Shown: positions 1 through 10,513, counted from the first letter of the stretch. The stretch: 64,000 nucleotides of DNA from Catonia carolina (GCA_035578175.1 JAQMRL010000006.1:55469001-55533000), one strand, 5' to 3'. Numbers and translations are program-made. The notes: generated from the sequence alone by a model not told the origin.

Positions 1-214
1 CTTTATGTTATTCCCTGAAGAAGTGGTGCGCATCATGAAAGTGCTCGTAACAATTTGTAGAGAAAGAAAGCAGTAAAAAGGGTAAATATTAAAAGTTTTT
101 TAATATATGTGTATAATAAAGTATTACATTAACCGCAAGAACATTCAAGACATTCAAGAACCGAATTGTTCTTGATCATGTCATTATTATATGTAAGGGT
201 AATACCCAGTGTAT
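1..214. other. no recognisable gene
   Basis: AT-rich sequence at the window edge. It probably belongs to the LINE that becomes recognisable from about 215, but no reading frame can be followed here. Confidence 0.4.
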
Positions 215-1660
215 AAATGTTTTATCTCCGATATTATTTAATATTTATGTTGATGAGATTTTTAACAATTTGGAATCAATGAGTTGACTCAGGTATTAAG
301 CTTTGGAATAAAATATTCCTAAATTCATTGCTGTACGCAGATGACACTTATTATTTTTGACACAGAAGACAGGTTCCAATATGCCATTTATAAGTTGCAC
401 AACATTAGCGCAGAGTTTGGCATGAGAATATCAGGGCAAAAATAAAAGATTACGGCATTCAAGGGAAAATGGATGGTTCGCTCAAAAATTATGCTTGGCA
501 ACTGAACTATAGAACAAGTTCGAGATTAGATTTTAAATATTTAGGATGCAGGATTTCCAGTGACAAAGATGATGACGTGAGTGAAAAACTGGTAAAATTC
601 AGAGCTGTATGCGGTTCTATTTGGAGGACAATAGGAAAGAAAATGAGACAGGACAACCAAATGAAATTTTAAAAGCATGGCTGTAACGCTCATAACACAT
701 AAGTGAAACATGGTTGTCATTACAGAGGAATGAATCTCGTATCCAGGCTGCTGAAATGAGATTTTTGCGGGACGTCAAAGGTTGTACCCAGTTAGATAGA
801 GTACGTAATGAAGCTATATTTGCCGAGTTTAATTTTCAGTCACTTTGGGAAACATTAAGAATATATAACAGGCACTGTTCCAACCATTTACTTCGCATGC
901 CAGCACACAGACTTCCTCTGCGAGTAGGAAATATAAACCTAGAGCAGCGGTTCCCAAACTTCTATCTTTTACGCCCCCTTTTGCCAAAAAGAAAACTTCT
1001 CACGCCCCTTACACAATTTTATTGGCCAATGAAAAATCATGTATTACATTGAATAACCATACATTTATTATTTTTATTTTTTGTAGCATTAGAAGTTGCA
1101 ATTTAATTTTAACAAGAGACAAAATAAATCAGTGGATGGATGACCTTGCATTTTTTTTAAAAAAAAAAGGTTGATTATTAGAAAGTGCACAACGTAAATC
1201 ATTGATAAAACCAACATTGCACCGATGCTTTGTTTTTATTGTAACAAGTGCTGAAAACACTTTTTCGCACAGATAGGTGCTTGATAAAGATAATTACAAT
1301 TACTGCCACTTGCTGTTATATACTGGAGTAAACTTGGTAATACTTAACCCAAAGTGATGTTTTGTCAATTTTATCGAAATCGTTTTTCGCAGCAGAAACA
1401 TTTTTTATTTCTAAAACTTGTTTTTTAAGTAATTCGGGCAGGAAGTCTACGTTGACACTGAAAGGATCCGTTATGGAAGGTAAAGCTATCTTGAAGTCCC
1501 GCGCCCCCCTTGACGTGTCTTCAAGCCTCCCTTGGGGGGGCGCGCCCCCCACTTTGGGAACCGTTGACGTAGAGGGAAGCGAGGCTTGGGAAGACCTAAA
1601 AAGATATGAAACAGGCCATTGAGCCTAATCCTTGACAGATGATGATGATGAAGATGATGT
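215..1660 (+). mobile_element. decayed LINE, reverse transcriptase to 3' end, split by a hAT insertion
   Basis: Broken frames read as a non-LTR retrotransposon ORF2. Near 217 the frame gives LSPILFNIYVDEI, then LLYADDT near 327-345, which is the RT catalytic box. At 469-672 there is a thumb-like segment (FKYLGCRISSDKDDD). At 714-960 the C-terminal region common to insect LINEs appears (ESRIQAAEMRFLRDVKGCTQLDRVRNEAI). After the hAT insertion at 945-1566 the frame resumes as AWEDLKRYETGH, followed by a GATGATGATG-type 3' tail at about 1638-1660. There are many stops and shifts, so the copy is old and inactive. Fragments of the same family are seen near 39.9 and 27.2 kb. Confidence 0.8.
945..1566 (-). 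mobile_element. truncated hAT-type DNA transposon
   Basis: The terminal inverted repeats are CAGCGGTTCCCAAAC at 945 and the reverse of CAACGGTTCCCAAAG ending at 1566. They are flanked by near-identical 8-bp repeats, acctagag (937-944) and acgtagag (1567-1574), the duplication length expected for hAT. The minus frame at 1316-1552 has a hAT transposase C-terminal segment (FSVNVDFLPELLKKQ). Further along, the decayed frame resembles the conserved C-terminal dimerisation region of ZBED-like hAT proteins. At 622 bp it is an internally deleted, non-autonomous copy. It interrupts the LINE around it and is therefore younger than that LINE. Confidence 0.82.
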
Positions 1661-1825
1661 AATACGTGGCAAAAATGGAAGTTCTGTTATTTATAAACAA
1701 CCTTTTTATCAACCATTTTTAATAACCTGGAAACAGGTTATTCGGGATCTGGTGGTACAATATAATATATCTGATGGTACAATATATTAAAAAAATAGAA
1801 AATATCTATAACTTCTTTATTGTGA

Positions 1826-3235
1826 CTAAATTATATTGTGAACAAAATCATGAAAAAGTTTATAAGCCCAGACTGGTTGATCAATAGGTACCATATGACC
1901 GGCATTTCTTATAACTGCCACAATTAAATTATCAAAAGTTTTATAATAACCTGCTACTTGACCATTAACTCTATAAATATGCCTTTTAGCTTTCTCATAA
2001 TCATGTCTATATGACCAATCCAACTTTTTTATAGATTTTTCAGCAGAATGAATAGACCATATTACATCTAATTGTCCATTGTAGAACATAACCCTGTAAT
2101 TTTCTAATAATTCTGAAACCATATACAAAACAGAATGTTGAATTTCATAAAATAGATGATCGTATACGACTGTTTTATTTTTAAATGTATGATTCCCGAC
2201 ATGAATATAATTTCGGAATATGTCACTTGTGATGAACTTTTTTTTATAATCATCCAAACCATAAAAATTTTGGGTGATATAATTTAAAGGAGATGGTAAC
2301 CCAGTATATCTATTGTAAAATGTATTTTTAACGTTGTATAATAATTTAAACGCTATTTTATTAGCATCATTCCAATTTTGTTCTTTAATATTCTTTTTTA
2401 TTTGTAATTCTTTTTTATGAAATATTTTTTGTGTATTTTTATCAATTAAACCTAATGAATACAAATAGATGCTATGATGAAGATTATTCACTGCATCTAT
2501 CGCACCATCTCCAATTGTTACACCTTTCAAATTTATAAATATTTCCGGGTTATTCTTATTCATTTTATGTATTTTATAACTTAATGATGTTGCAAATTTC
2601 CCACCATATGATTCACCAGAGATATATAAGTCATTATTTTTTAAATTTGGAAATAATTTCATAATTTGTATTAATGCTTCATATAAATTTTCACCTACTT
2701 GAATCGTACTGGTTGCGTAACCTGATTCATTATCTGTAAAACTATATCCACATCCAACTGGATTATCAAAGTATATAACATTACTAAATTTAGTCCATGA
2801 ATAATCACGTTTAAGTATTTCATTTTTTTCTATCATGTAAGGTCCATTTTCTAGAAAAACACCACACAAACCTGACGTTCCTGGACCACCTAATAACCAG
2901 ATTATAATTGGATCTTTTATCGAATTATTTTCACTTTCAAAATACCAAAAAAACATATTTGAATTGTATTTTTTATTCACTGTTAAATAACCAGAATAAC
3001 TTGAAACATTACCAACAAGTGGTTGTACTTTTGATAACTTACGACCTTCTTTAAATTTTCCATTTTCAATATATTTTGTTAAGTATAACGGACCTTTAGG
3101 TTGAGCACTACCAAATTCAATATCACCTTGGTATTTTTTGTTAAATTCATTCAGTTTTAAATTTGTTGAAAAGCTTGTCACTAACACAACACTAATATAT
3201 AATATTATAAACAAATTAATTATTTTAATAATCAT
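1826..3235 (-). CDS. intronless secreted serine carboxypeptidase, CPVL/vitellogenic type (copy 1)
   Basis: Family S10 carboxypeptidases remove C-terminal amino acids from peptides in the lysosome or secretory pathway. This 469-residue frame has the usual family length and runs unbroken in one exon. A hydrophobic N-terminus (about residues 1-22) looks like a signal peptide. The substrate loop WLLGGPG (about 113-119) and ENGPY follow. The nucleophile is in GESYGGK (about 207-213), the Asp in YNGQLDV (about 387) and the His in NAGHMVP (about 445), so the triad is complete. Differences from the other copies are W instead of C after NGQLDVI, IGDGAIDA instead of IGNGLTDP, and two unusual cysteines (GLCG, VGCG). 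The ATG at 3235 starts directly before the hydrophobic stretch. AATAAA lies about 5 bases after the stop. The copy is divergent from 7741 and 11259, and probably active as a peptidase. Confidence 0.9.
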   Translation of the reverse strand: MIIKIINLFIILYISVVLVTSFSTNLKLNEFNKKYQGDIEFGSAQPKGPLYLTKYIENGKFKEGRKLSKVQPLVGNVSSYSGYLTVNKKYNSNMFFWYFESENNSIKDPIIIWLLGGPGTSGLCGVFLENGPYMIEKNEILKRDYSWTKFSNVIYFDNPVGCGYSFTDNESGYATSTIQVGENLYEALIQIMKLFPNLKNNDLYISGESYGGKFATSLSYKIHKMNKNNPEIFINLKGVTIGDGAIDAVNNLHHSIYLYSLGLIDKNTQKIFHKKELQIKKNIKEQNWNDANKIAFKLLYNVKNTFYNRYTGLPSPLNYITQNFYGLDDYKKKFITSDIFRNYIHVGNHTFKNKTVVYDHLFYEIQHSVLYMVSELLENYRVMFYNGQLDVIWSIHSAEKSIKKLDWSYRHDYEKAKRHIYRVNGQVAGYYKTFDNLIVAVIRNAGHMVPIDQPVWAYKLFHDFVHNII

Positions 3236-3856
3236 TTTATAATTTACACAATTGAGAGGTTAATAACGATCACAAACTAGAAAAACTTATCTATTAATGC
3301 TACATAAAATGTTTCACCAATTTGTAGTTTGTTCTTTTTATAATAAACTTTGTTAATCCAAATTTAAAAAAGTAAAACATTAAATTTATAAAAGTACTGA
3401 TGTAGTTAACAAAGAAAAATAAAACCATTAAAGATTACTTAGTTTATATACTTTTTATTATTATTAAATTTAGTTAGTTTTCTGTTAGCGAATCTGTTAA
3501 ATAATTTTTTAATTTTTATTATTTTATCTTCAATTTTTATTGTACCTAAAAGAATTATGTAAGAGAGATCTTACCATGAAAAGGGTAGACAATTGTTGAA
3601 AGGATTTGTTAAAATTATGCTGATAAATGGATTATTATATATTTTTAGCGATAAGTTAATGCCTTGTAAAGTCAATGTGTGTTATTATTTTGTATTTATG
3701 TTAGTTTTTATTTCAAGGGGTCTTAAGGTTAAGTGAATTTTTAATTCAGATATTAAAATCTTTTTAAGTGGTAGATAAGTGTAAAGTTATTTTGTTAATA
3801 TGAGAGGGGTCAAAAATAATTTTATGTTTCATTTTGAAGAATATTTATTATTTGAT
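3236..3856. other. AT-rich 5' flank of carboxypeptidase copy 1
   Basis: No coding potential is seen. It includes the upstream region of the minus-strand carboxypeptidase. The stretch at 3240-3360, read on the minus strand, is faintly similar to the flank just before copy 2. No certain TATA box can be assigned. Confidence 0.4.
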
Positions 3857-3867
3857 AAAGATAAGTT

Positions 3868-4261
3868 CTGCCCATATCAGACAGGTGGAGTGTCAAATTA
3901 TTTATACTCAATCTGTTCGTTGCAGGGCTAAAATAAATAGTTCTGTTTCTTATCACATGGTCAGCCAATTAAATGACTGAATCATTTAAGAACAGAAGAG
4001 GTAGAGGTGTAAAAGACATTAATCAGAGTTATCTCCTCTGAAAGTGATGAATTTCATTGTACAGCCAGACCCTGTGGCGAATGAAGTGAAGGTTGCATTT
4101 ACAGAGTGGAAAATATATGCTTTTCAGAGGGCCCGGCATGCTGATAAGCGTACTTTTCCACTCAGTGAGGAAGGAATGGTAAACCACCTCACTCCTCGTT
4201 TTACTTAGTAAAACCTCTAGAGGTTCAAACCAGCCTTTCGACTGTTGATCTAAATAACAAC
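3868..4261 (+). mobile_element. R1 retroposon, apparently complete
   Basis: This is a member of the most abundant short repeat of the window. The head is CTGCCCATATCAGACAGGTG and the tail ends in AAATAACAAC, an (AAC)n-like 3' end. An 11-bp target-site duplication AAAGATAAGTT flanks it (3857-3867 and 4262-4272), so it moved by target-primed retroposition rather than as a MITE. It contains a short frame starting near 4047 (MNFIVQPDPV) that is shared with other copies. Here the frame is broken by a one-base loss near 4174. No source LINE is recognised. Confidence 0.8.
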
Positions 4262-4272
4262 AAAGATAAGTT

Positions 4273-4596
4273 ATTTTAGTTTTAAATTAAATAGGATAAT
4301 TTAATAGGTGTTGCAGAGTAGGGTAGAAATAAATAATGTATAGTTACTTAAGTCACGAGTTTGCCCTTGTTTGCCTTGAGGGGTAAAGGGGGAAAAGCAT
4401 CAGTGCGCATGCATGACTGCTTTAATTTCTCGAAAACCCAGGCAGACTATTCACAGTGCTGAATGAAATCTAATATGCAGTGTAATAATGCTGTGAAGTT
4501 AAAGCTAAACAAAAATGCCTTTCCCTGCCTCTTAACAAAAGCCATAAGTGAGCGGCCAACTACTGTAATGTTTCTTTTTCCACAATTCAAAATACA
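4273..4596. repeat. R4-like repeat remnant
   Basis: The stretch from about 4345 (AAGTCACGAGTTTGCCCTTG) weakly resembles the terminal part of the R4 family seen at 5.76-5.95, 54.77 and 62.85 kb. No coding potential is visible. Confidence 0.35.
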
Positions 4597-5523
4597 AGGT
4601 GTGGCTATTAAATAACGAGACTGATGTTGTAAAAAATTTCATTTTTATTTTATACATAATCACTTATTGTCACCTTCAATATACACTCTTTCTCTATCTC
4701 TACAACGCTCCATGCGAATTTTCTATTGTTGGAAACAATGCTGGAAGTCAACTTCTGTCAGCTCCTTCAGGACACGTGCCGCTTTCCCTTTTACAGCTTC
4801 CACAGACTCAAATCTTGTCCCTTTTAATGAAGATTTACCTTAGGGAACAGGTAAAAGTCACATGGTGCAAGATCTGGTGAAAAAGGTGGATGTTCTAACA
4901 CTGAGATGCTGTACTTGGCTAGGAACCTCTTGACAGATAACGCGGAATGAGCTGGCGCATTGTCTTGATGGAGAATCCATGATTTGTCCTTTTACATTTC
5001 AGGGCGGTTTTTCCTTACTCTTTGACGTAGTTTAGAAAGTACCTCAAGGTAGTAATATTGATTAATTGTTTGACCTTCAGGAACCCAGTGAAGGTACACA
5101 ATCCCATGGATATCAAAAAAAGCAATCATCATTGCTTTAAATTTTGACTTGCTCATTCGAGTTTTTTGGCTTTCAGTGAAGTTTGGCTCTTCCAGTGCAT
5201 GGATTGGCGCTTCATTTCTGGATCATAAGCAAAAAACCACGTGTTGTCACATTTTATTATCTTCTACTGGTTCCCCAAGATGAAATCTGCATTAAAAGGG
5301 ACAAGATTTGAGTCTGTGGAAGCTGTAAAAGAGAAAGCAGCATGTGTCCTGAAGGACGTGACAGAAGATGACTTCCAGCATTGTTTCCAACAATGGAAAA
5401 TTCACATGGAGCATTGTAGGGATAGAGAAGGAGTGTATATTGAAGGTGACAATAAGTGATTATGTATAAAATAATAATTAAATTTTTTACAATGTCAGTC
5501 TCGTTATTTAATACCCACACTAT
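4597..5523. mobile_element. fold-back mariner: two transposase 3' ends in inverted orientation
   Basis: From 5250 leftward (minus strand) the sequence encodes the C-terminal half of a mariner transposase. It includes ILHQDNAPAHSAL-like and PPFSPDLAPCDFYL motifs (second and third catalytic Asp) and ends near 4660 in REGVYIEGDNK-like residues. From about 5270 rightward (plus strand) the last 60 or so codons and the same terminus occur again, ending at 5459 (HCRDREGVYIEGDNK). The two arms are about 250 bp long and run into matching termini, TGTGGCTATTAAATAACGAG at about 4601 and its reverse complement at 5523. The 5' half of the transposase is missing. This looks like recombination between two inverted copies, or abortive-transposition repair. 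Confidence 0.85.
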
Positions 5524-5955
5524 GTATAAAGAAGGAAGTTAAAGATAGTAAAGAAGCTAATTCTTCAACAGTTTTGTTGACACCTGGTAAAAAAAGGAAA
5601 CAGTTTGGTCGATACTAGTGAGACTGATAGAGTAGACACCGGTGACAGCGATAGTAAAAAAGGCAATTCATTCGTAGAAAATTTTGTTCCAATGGAATAA
5701 GGTAGCTGATAATTACAGTAAATAAACATTTGTAGTCATGTAATTAAGCTATCAGCAATATTGGTCACATTCATGTCTTATAAGGTTTATGAAGAAAACA
5801 TTTTCTCAGAATAAACCACACTACAAAATGTATGTAGAAAGTGCACGGTAGTGAAATTTGGTGTGTCACTGTTGAGGTTGGCAGCACTGTCAAATTTTCA
5901 CTTCCCTTCCTCCCAGCCCGTCCATATGCAAAAGGCAATATTGTGACTTCAGTAA
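5524..5955 (-). repeat. R4 repeat, 5' portion of a DNA transposon with HTH-like coding remnant
   Basis: On the minus strand this matches 54770-55140. It shares CACGGTAGTG/AACCTCAACAGTGACACAC-type terminal sequence (5845-5950), a middle part (5690-5840) and a segment near 5540-5620 that could encode a linker such as STPGKKR. No catalytic domain is present. It abuts the fold-back mariner at 5523. Confidence 0.55.
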
Positions 5956-6039
5956 CTAACTATATTAATTTTTTTTTAAAGCCACTTAGGACTACATAAG
6001 TTCATTAAAGAAGAAACATCTTATTTCAATAGTTGTTGT

Positions 6040-6495
6040 GTTGGAGCACTTTTCCTGATATTTCTTTCCTTGATTCTTCTCCAGTATTCCTTCAATATTT
6101 CTGATCTATTCTGGCGTTCTTCGTTGGAATATATGATTTTTTTGTCATTTGGCCGGTCTCTTCTGTTCTTGTGTTATTCAGATTGTGGTAATTACCAGAT
6201 TTTCTTTTCAGGTCCTCAAGTGAGATATGACTTTTGTTATGTCCTATTCAATTTCTTTGATCCAGTGGGGCTGAGTTTTTCTGTTTTGGAAATAGTTGAT
6301 GATTTGTGTGGAGATTCTGGCGGAGTCACTCTTCAAGAGATGTCCAAAGAAAGAAATTCTCTTTTTCCTCATCTGGTCTGCTCGAGGTTCTAAATTTCTG
6401 TTCTTCTACATTCGAGACGGTTTTGCAGATCCCATCAGAGAAACATCTTTTGTTCAGGTATTTTCTGACGATCCGACGTTCTAATTTTAAGATTC
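6040..6495 (-). mobile_element. LINE ORF2 C-terminal remnant
   Basis: The minus-strand frame reads MRKKRISFFGHLLKSDSAR, then QPHWIKEIE. This is the post-RT segment (R-R-x-x-F-x-G-H-L) typical of insect RTE/CR1-like LINEs. Stops interrupt it, and only the last part of ORF2 remains. The family resembles the plus-strand remnant at 13212-13565. Confidence 0.65.
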
Positions 6496-6915
6496 TGTAT
6501 TTCGCGGTGATTCTCCTGAGGCTGAGATTATTTCACTGCTGCATGTGATTTCCGGAAGAATCACAGTGTTGTAATGCATTCATTTTATCTATACAGCTTA
6601 TAATTTTTTAAATAGGTTTAATATAAGGAACTTTTTAGAGTTTTATGTCGAAATATTTTTCACATTAATCAATCCAGATGATGAAGGGTGATAGATAAAA
6701 ATGAGTGATACTGAATGGGAGTCAAAATGCATTTCGATTTTCATATTTAAATGGATTTTGAAATTTTACCCTGATCGTTAATGGTTAAACAAAAAATTTA
6801 TTCCTGTTTATATTTTTTCAAACACCGGTGCGCTTTATTTTCTTAATTTCACAATTATTATAGATCTGACTATGTACAGGGTTGTACTTAACTGAAATTA
6901 ATTTAAAAAAAGCAA
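6496..6915. other. no feature seen
   Basis: AT-rich spacer with no recognisable frame or repeat. Confidence 0.4.
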
Positions 6916-6917
6916 AA

Positions 6918-7070
6918 TTTCCTCCTTAGCATAGTGGTAGCGCGCTAGCCTACCACGCGGATGTCCCGGGTTCGATTCCCGGCCAGGGTCTGAAAATTTT
7001 CCACCGTATTCGCTAATGACTGAGCTGATGACGCAACTTTAAACAAAGAAAAAAGGAGTATAAATGAGAC
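6918..7070 (+). mobile_element. tRNA-derived SINE (Gly/Val-like head)
   Basis: The head resembles a tRNA: TAGCATAGTGGTAGCGCGC (A box) and CCCGGGTTCGATTCCCGG (B box and T arm). The acceptor ends do not pair, so it is not a working tRNA gene. The tail TCCACCGTATTCGCTAATGA followed by AACAAAGAAAAAA also occurs at 23630-23690. Confidence 0.75.
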
Positions 7071-7740
7071 AAGTAAAACAATAAACAAACCATAAATAGT
7101 GCCATATCGACATACACCTACTTCGAGATAATTTTTTCAAAATTAAAACTTGAACAATCTTTATTACCTAAGACTAAATACCTTTGATGATGTTAATTAT
7201 TTATATCTATCTTATAATTCACAGAATTATTGCATTTACTTATCTAAAGGAAATTATAGTTTCTCTTTTGATGTATTTATTTCTTCAGTTATACCGCTTG
7301 TGATGCGAACTTGCATAAACTACATTAATACAAGTTACAAAATCTTTCATAAAATTATTTTTCATTATTATTTATTTTTATAATAATAAGGTAATATTTT
7401 TTAAATAATCCTCTTATTAAAAATTAAAAATATCTTTTTCATCAACCGATCTTTGTAATATAATTGTTTAAAATATACCTACTATAAAAATTTAAGACAA
7501 TAAAAACATATGTGCGACAGATTAACGAACAGAAAAACTAATTTAATAGTACTATAAATTCTACAAGATATATAAAAACCACTATTCAAAGGAACCACTA
7601 TTTTTAATAATTTTGTTTTGTTACTCAAGAGCTATTATATATTTATGTTTACCAAATCTGAATGAATTAGATTATTTAATACATTTTTATGTGGTGTTAA
7701 TATAAAAACTTTGTATCAATTATTAAATGTGATTTTTAAA
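7071..7740. other. AT-rich 5' flank of carboxypeptidase copy 2
   Basis: No gene is seen. It contains a TAATATAAAAAC stretch about 40 bases before the copy 2 start that could serve as a TATA element. This is speculative in such AT-rich DNA. Confidence 0.35.
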
Positions 7741-9135
7741 ATGTTATTTAAAATAATTAATTTGTTTCTTATAGTAATTATTGATGTTGAATTAGTGTCA
7801 AGTTCTCCTAGTGATGTGAAAATAAATGAATTTAATACAAATTTTGAAGGTGTGAACGCTAAACTTAGTGATCCGTTGTATTTAACGAGGTATATTGAAA
7901 ATGGAAAATTAAAAAAAGGTCGTACGTTATCAAAAGTACCACCACTTGTCGGTAATATAACAAGTTACGCTGGTTATTTGACAGTGAATAAAAAATATAA
8001 TTCAAATATGTTTTTTTGGTATTTTGAAAGTGAGAATGATCCGATAAATGATCCAACGATAGTTTGGATAGTGGGTGGTCCAGGAATGGCGTCGACTTAT
8101 AGTGTTTTTTTAGAAAATGGACCATATATTTTAAAAGGTGATGATGTAATTCAAAGAGCTGATTCATGGACTAAAGTAAGTAATATGATTTATTTTGATA
8201 ATCCTATTGGAAGCAGTTATAGTTTTACTGATAATAAATTAGGATATTCAACAAATGAATTGAAAGTAAGTGAAAATTTATACAAAGCATTGATACAAAT
8301 AATGAAATTATATCCGAATTTACAAAAAACCGATTTGTATCTTGATGGGGAATCATACGGAGGTAAATTTTCTATACAATTAGGTTCTTTAATACATAAT
8401 AAAAATAAGAAAAACCCAGAAGTATTTTTAAACTTGAAAGGTATACTGGTCGGTAATGGATACATTGATCCAGTGAATTTTTATCATTATGGGAATTATT
8501 TATATTCATTAGGTTTACTTGATAAAAGAGGACAAAAAATATTTCACGATTTAGAATCAAAAATAAGAAAAAAAATTAAGGAAAAAAAATGGAAAGAAGC
8601 TAATAATTTATTTTATAAGTTATTATTTAACAATAAAAACACAGTGTATTATAAATTGACTGGATTAAATTCGACATGGAATTACATAAATACACAATCT
8701 GATGATTGGGACAATGTACTAAAATTTGTCACAACTAACAAATTTCGAAATCATATTCATGTTGGAAATAATACATTTAGAGATAGTTCTCTTGCCATTA
8801 ATAATCTATATAATGATTTTCAACAATCTGTGATGTATTTAGTACCAGGATTATTGAAGAATTACAGAATGATGTTTTACAACGGACAAATAGATATAAT
8901 ATGTCCTTATCATTTTACTGAAAGAGCTATAAAGAATATGGATTCTTCATATAGTTTTGATTATGTAAAAGCTCGTAGACATATTTATAAAGTTGACGGC
9001 GAAGTAGCAGGTTATTACAAAGCTGTTAAAAACTTAATCGTGATGCTTATAAGAAAAGCTGGTCATAAAGTACCTACAGATCAACCATATTGGGGTTTGA
9101 GAATGATAGATGATTTTATTCACTATAATTTTTAG
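7741..9135 (+). CDS. intronless secreted serine carboxypeptidase, CPVL/vitellogenic type (copy 2)
   Basis: 464 residues in a single open exon. I start at the ATG at 7741, because the frame upstream opens only with TTG and this ATG leads directly into a hydrophobic signal-like segment (LFKIINLFLIVII). The S10 landmarks are in order: WIVGGPG (about 112), ENGPY, DNPIGSSYSFT, nucleophile in GESYGGK (about 206), Asp in YNGQIDII (about 386), His in KAGHKVP (about 444). The triad is complete. Odd points: acidic residues (DVE) sit just after the hydrophobic core of the signal peptide, the loop after GGPG is MASTYS rather than the usual ASS, and only one cysteine is present in the whole protein. By eye it is closest to copy 1, from which it is transcribed divergently. 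Confidence 0.9.
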   Translation: MLFKIINLFLIVIIDVELVSSSPSDVKINEFNTNFEGVNAKLSDPLYLTRYIENGKLKKGRTLSKVPPLVGNITSYAGYLTVNKKYNSNMFFWYFESENDPINDPTIVWIVGGPGMASTYSVFLENGPYILKGDDVIQRADSWTKVSNMIYFDNPIGSSYSFTDNKLGYSTNELKVSENLYKALIQIMKLYPNLQKTDLYLDGESYGGKFSIQLGSLIHNKNKKNPEVFLNLKGILVGNGYIDPVNFYHYGNYLYSLGLLDKRGQKIFHDLESKIRKKIKEKKWKEANNLFYKLLFNNKNTVYYKLTGLNSTWNYINTQSDDWDNVLKFVTTNKFRNHIHVGNNTFRDSSLAINNLYNDFQQSVMYLVPGLLKNYRMMFYNGQIDIICPYHFTERAIKNMDSSYSFDYVKARRHIYKVDGEVAGYYKAVKNLIVMLIRKAGHKVPTDQPYWGLRMIDDFIHYNF

Positions 9136-9340
9136 TAAAATACACGAAATACATTTTAGTAAATATATACTAGTTCCAGGGCTACAAAAAATAGTTCTGT
9201 GTCTTATCACATGGTCAGCTAATTATATGATTGAACTATTTAAGGGGAGACTGTACTTTGTATCCCGCCAAAGTTAAATTTTCTATTTTTAGGTACATTT
9301 TTCATAGGATTGGTAAAAGATAGGGAAATTAAACTTTACA
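9136..9340 (+). mobile_element. R1 head fragment in the 3' flank of copy 2
   Basis: CCAGGGCTACAAAAAATAG at about 9178 to ACTATTTAAG near 9243 matches the 5' part of R1. The rest is AT-rich. There is no AATAAA close behind the copy 2 stop. Confidence 0.6.
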
Positions 9341-10381
9341 CACTATAGGTGTCGGGTTTCTTCTCGAGCTATTGACATGATTTTTTAAATTTATATAACT
9401 TAATGTATAGTAAAAGTGTTTTCAATCAGGAATGGAAAGCATAAATTTCACCCCTACCATGTAAAATCTTACTACTGTTTGTATCTTGTTACATTTTCTC
9501 CTCGATTGGGATAATTTATAACATTTTACTTTATTACACAAAAAATAATATATAATATCAAATGATTTAATACTTTATTTTTTATTACATAGTTAATTAA
9601 AACAATGTACATTGTATAATCTGACTAAATTTTATGAATTTAATCCCAACAGATTTGCTACAATTTAACTTTTTCTGAAAAATGATACAACTGAACTGCT
9701 CACCCCTTATTCCGGTTTGTTATTTTGTTGTTATTTCTGTTGGGTCCTCTTGTGGTACCAAACTTACGATGCTAATTTCAACTTCGTATACTATTCCGTT
9801 CTTGAGATATTTTGTTCACACTCAGACCAATCATTGAAAACATGTTTTTTGAGTTCAATACTTTCCCTCCCTATATATTCATATGTTGTTTAGGTCAACA
9901 GCCAAAAGGCTGGTTTGAACCTCTAGAGGTTTTACTAAGTAAAAAATGAAGAGTGAGGTGGTTTCATATTGCCTTCCTAACTGAGTTGAAAGAGTATGCT
10001 TATCAGCATGCCAGGCGCTCTGAAAAGCACCCACTTTCCACCCTACAAATGACTGGCTGGTTTGAACCTGTAGAGGATTTACTAAGTAAAAGAGGAGTGA
10101 CGTGGTTTACAATTGCCTTCCTCACAGAGTGGAAAAGTACGCTTATCAGCATGCCAGGCCTTCTGAAAAGCACATATTTTCCACTCTGCAAATGACACCT
10201 TCACTTAATTCACCACAGGGTCTAGCTGTATAATGAAATTCATTACTCTCAGAGAAGATAACTCTGACTAGTGTCTTTTACATCCCTACCTTTTCTGTTC
10301 TTAAATAGTTCAGTCATGGCTGACTACGTGATAAGAAACAGAACTATTTTTTGTAGCCCTATATTCATATAAGGTAAAAAT
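9341..10381. repeat. R2 element, 3' part, interrupted by R1
   Basis: 9720-9884 shows the R2 3' landmarks: GGGTCCTCTTGTGGTACC, CCGTTCTTGAGATATT, AAACATGTTTTTTG and the CCTATATATTCATAT hairpin arm. The element resumes after the R1 insertion at 10371 (AAGGTAAAAATG). The 9341-9700 part is AT-rich and uncertain. Confidence 0.65.
9885..10359 (-). mobile_element. R1 retroposon, 5'-truncated, with internal tandem duplication
   Basis: It is inserted in the R2 terminal hairpin and flanked by an 11-bp duplication TATATTCATAT (9874-9884 and 10360-10370). On the minus strand it begins at GGGCTACAAAAAATAG, lacking the first 65 or so bases of R1, and ends with the GTTGTTTAGG-type tail. This is 5' truncation as in LINE-driven retroposition. 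The segment with GGTTTGAACCT...GCATGCCAGG is present twice in tandem (about 9910-10045 and 10048-10180). Confidence 0.82.
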
Positions 10382-10513
10382 GAGTACGTTGTCCACCCAG
10401 TACAACTAGCGCACCATGACTTGGTGTAGTTGCCTATCATTCAAGTGGCAGTATACTGACCATCCCATTTATGTACCCATCCCATTTATATTGTCCCACA
10501 CTAAAACCATTTG
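10382..10513. other. no feature seen
   Basis: Short spacer between R2 and the SINE. Confidence 0.4.

Noticed and set aside
4599..5520. Two paralogous 90-codon genes facing each other
   Set aside because: They are the antisense reading of the two inverted mariner transposase ends. The sense strand carries the mariner motifs.
6918..6995. Possible tRNA gene
   Set aside because: A and B boxes are good, but the acceptor arms do not pair, and the same head with the same tail recurs at 23533, so it is a SINE.
7711..7740. Earlier start for carboxypeptidase copy 2
   Set aside because: The upstream extension begins with TTG, and the ATG at 7741 gives the signal peptide start seen in the paralogues.
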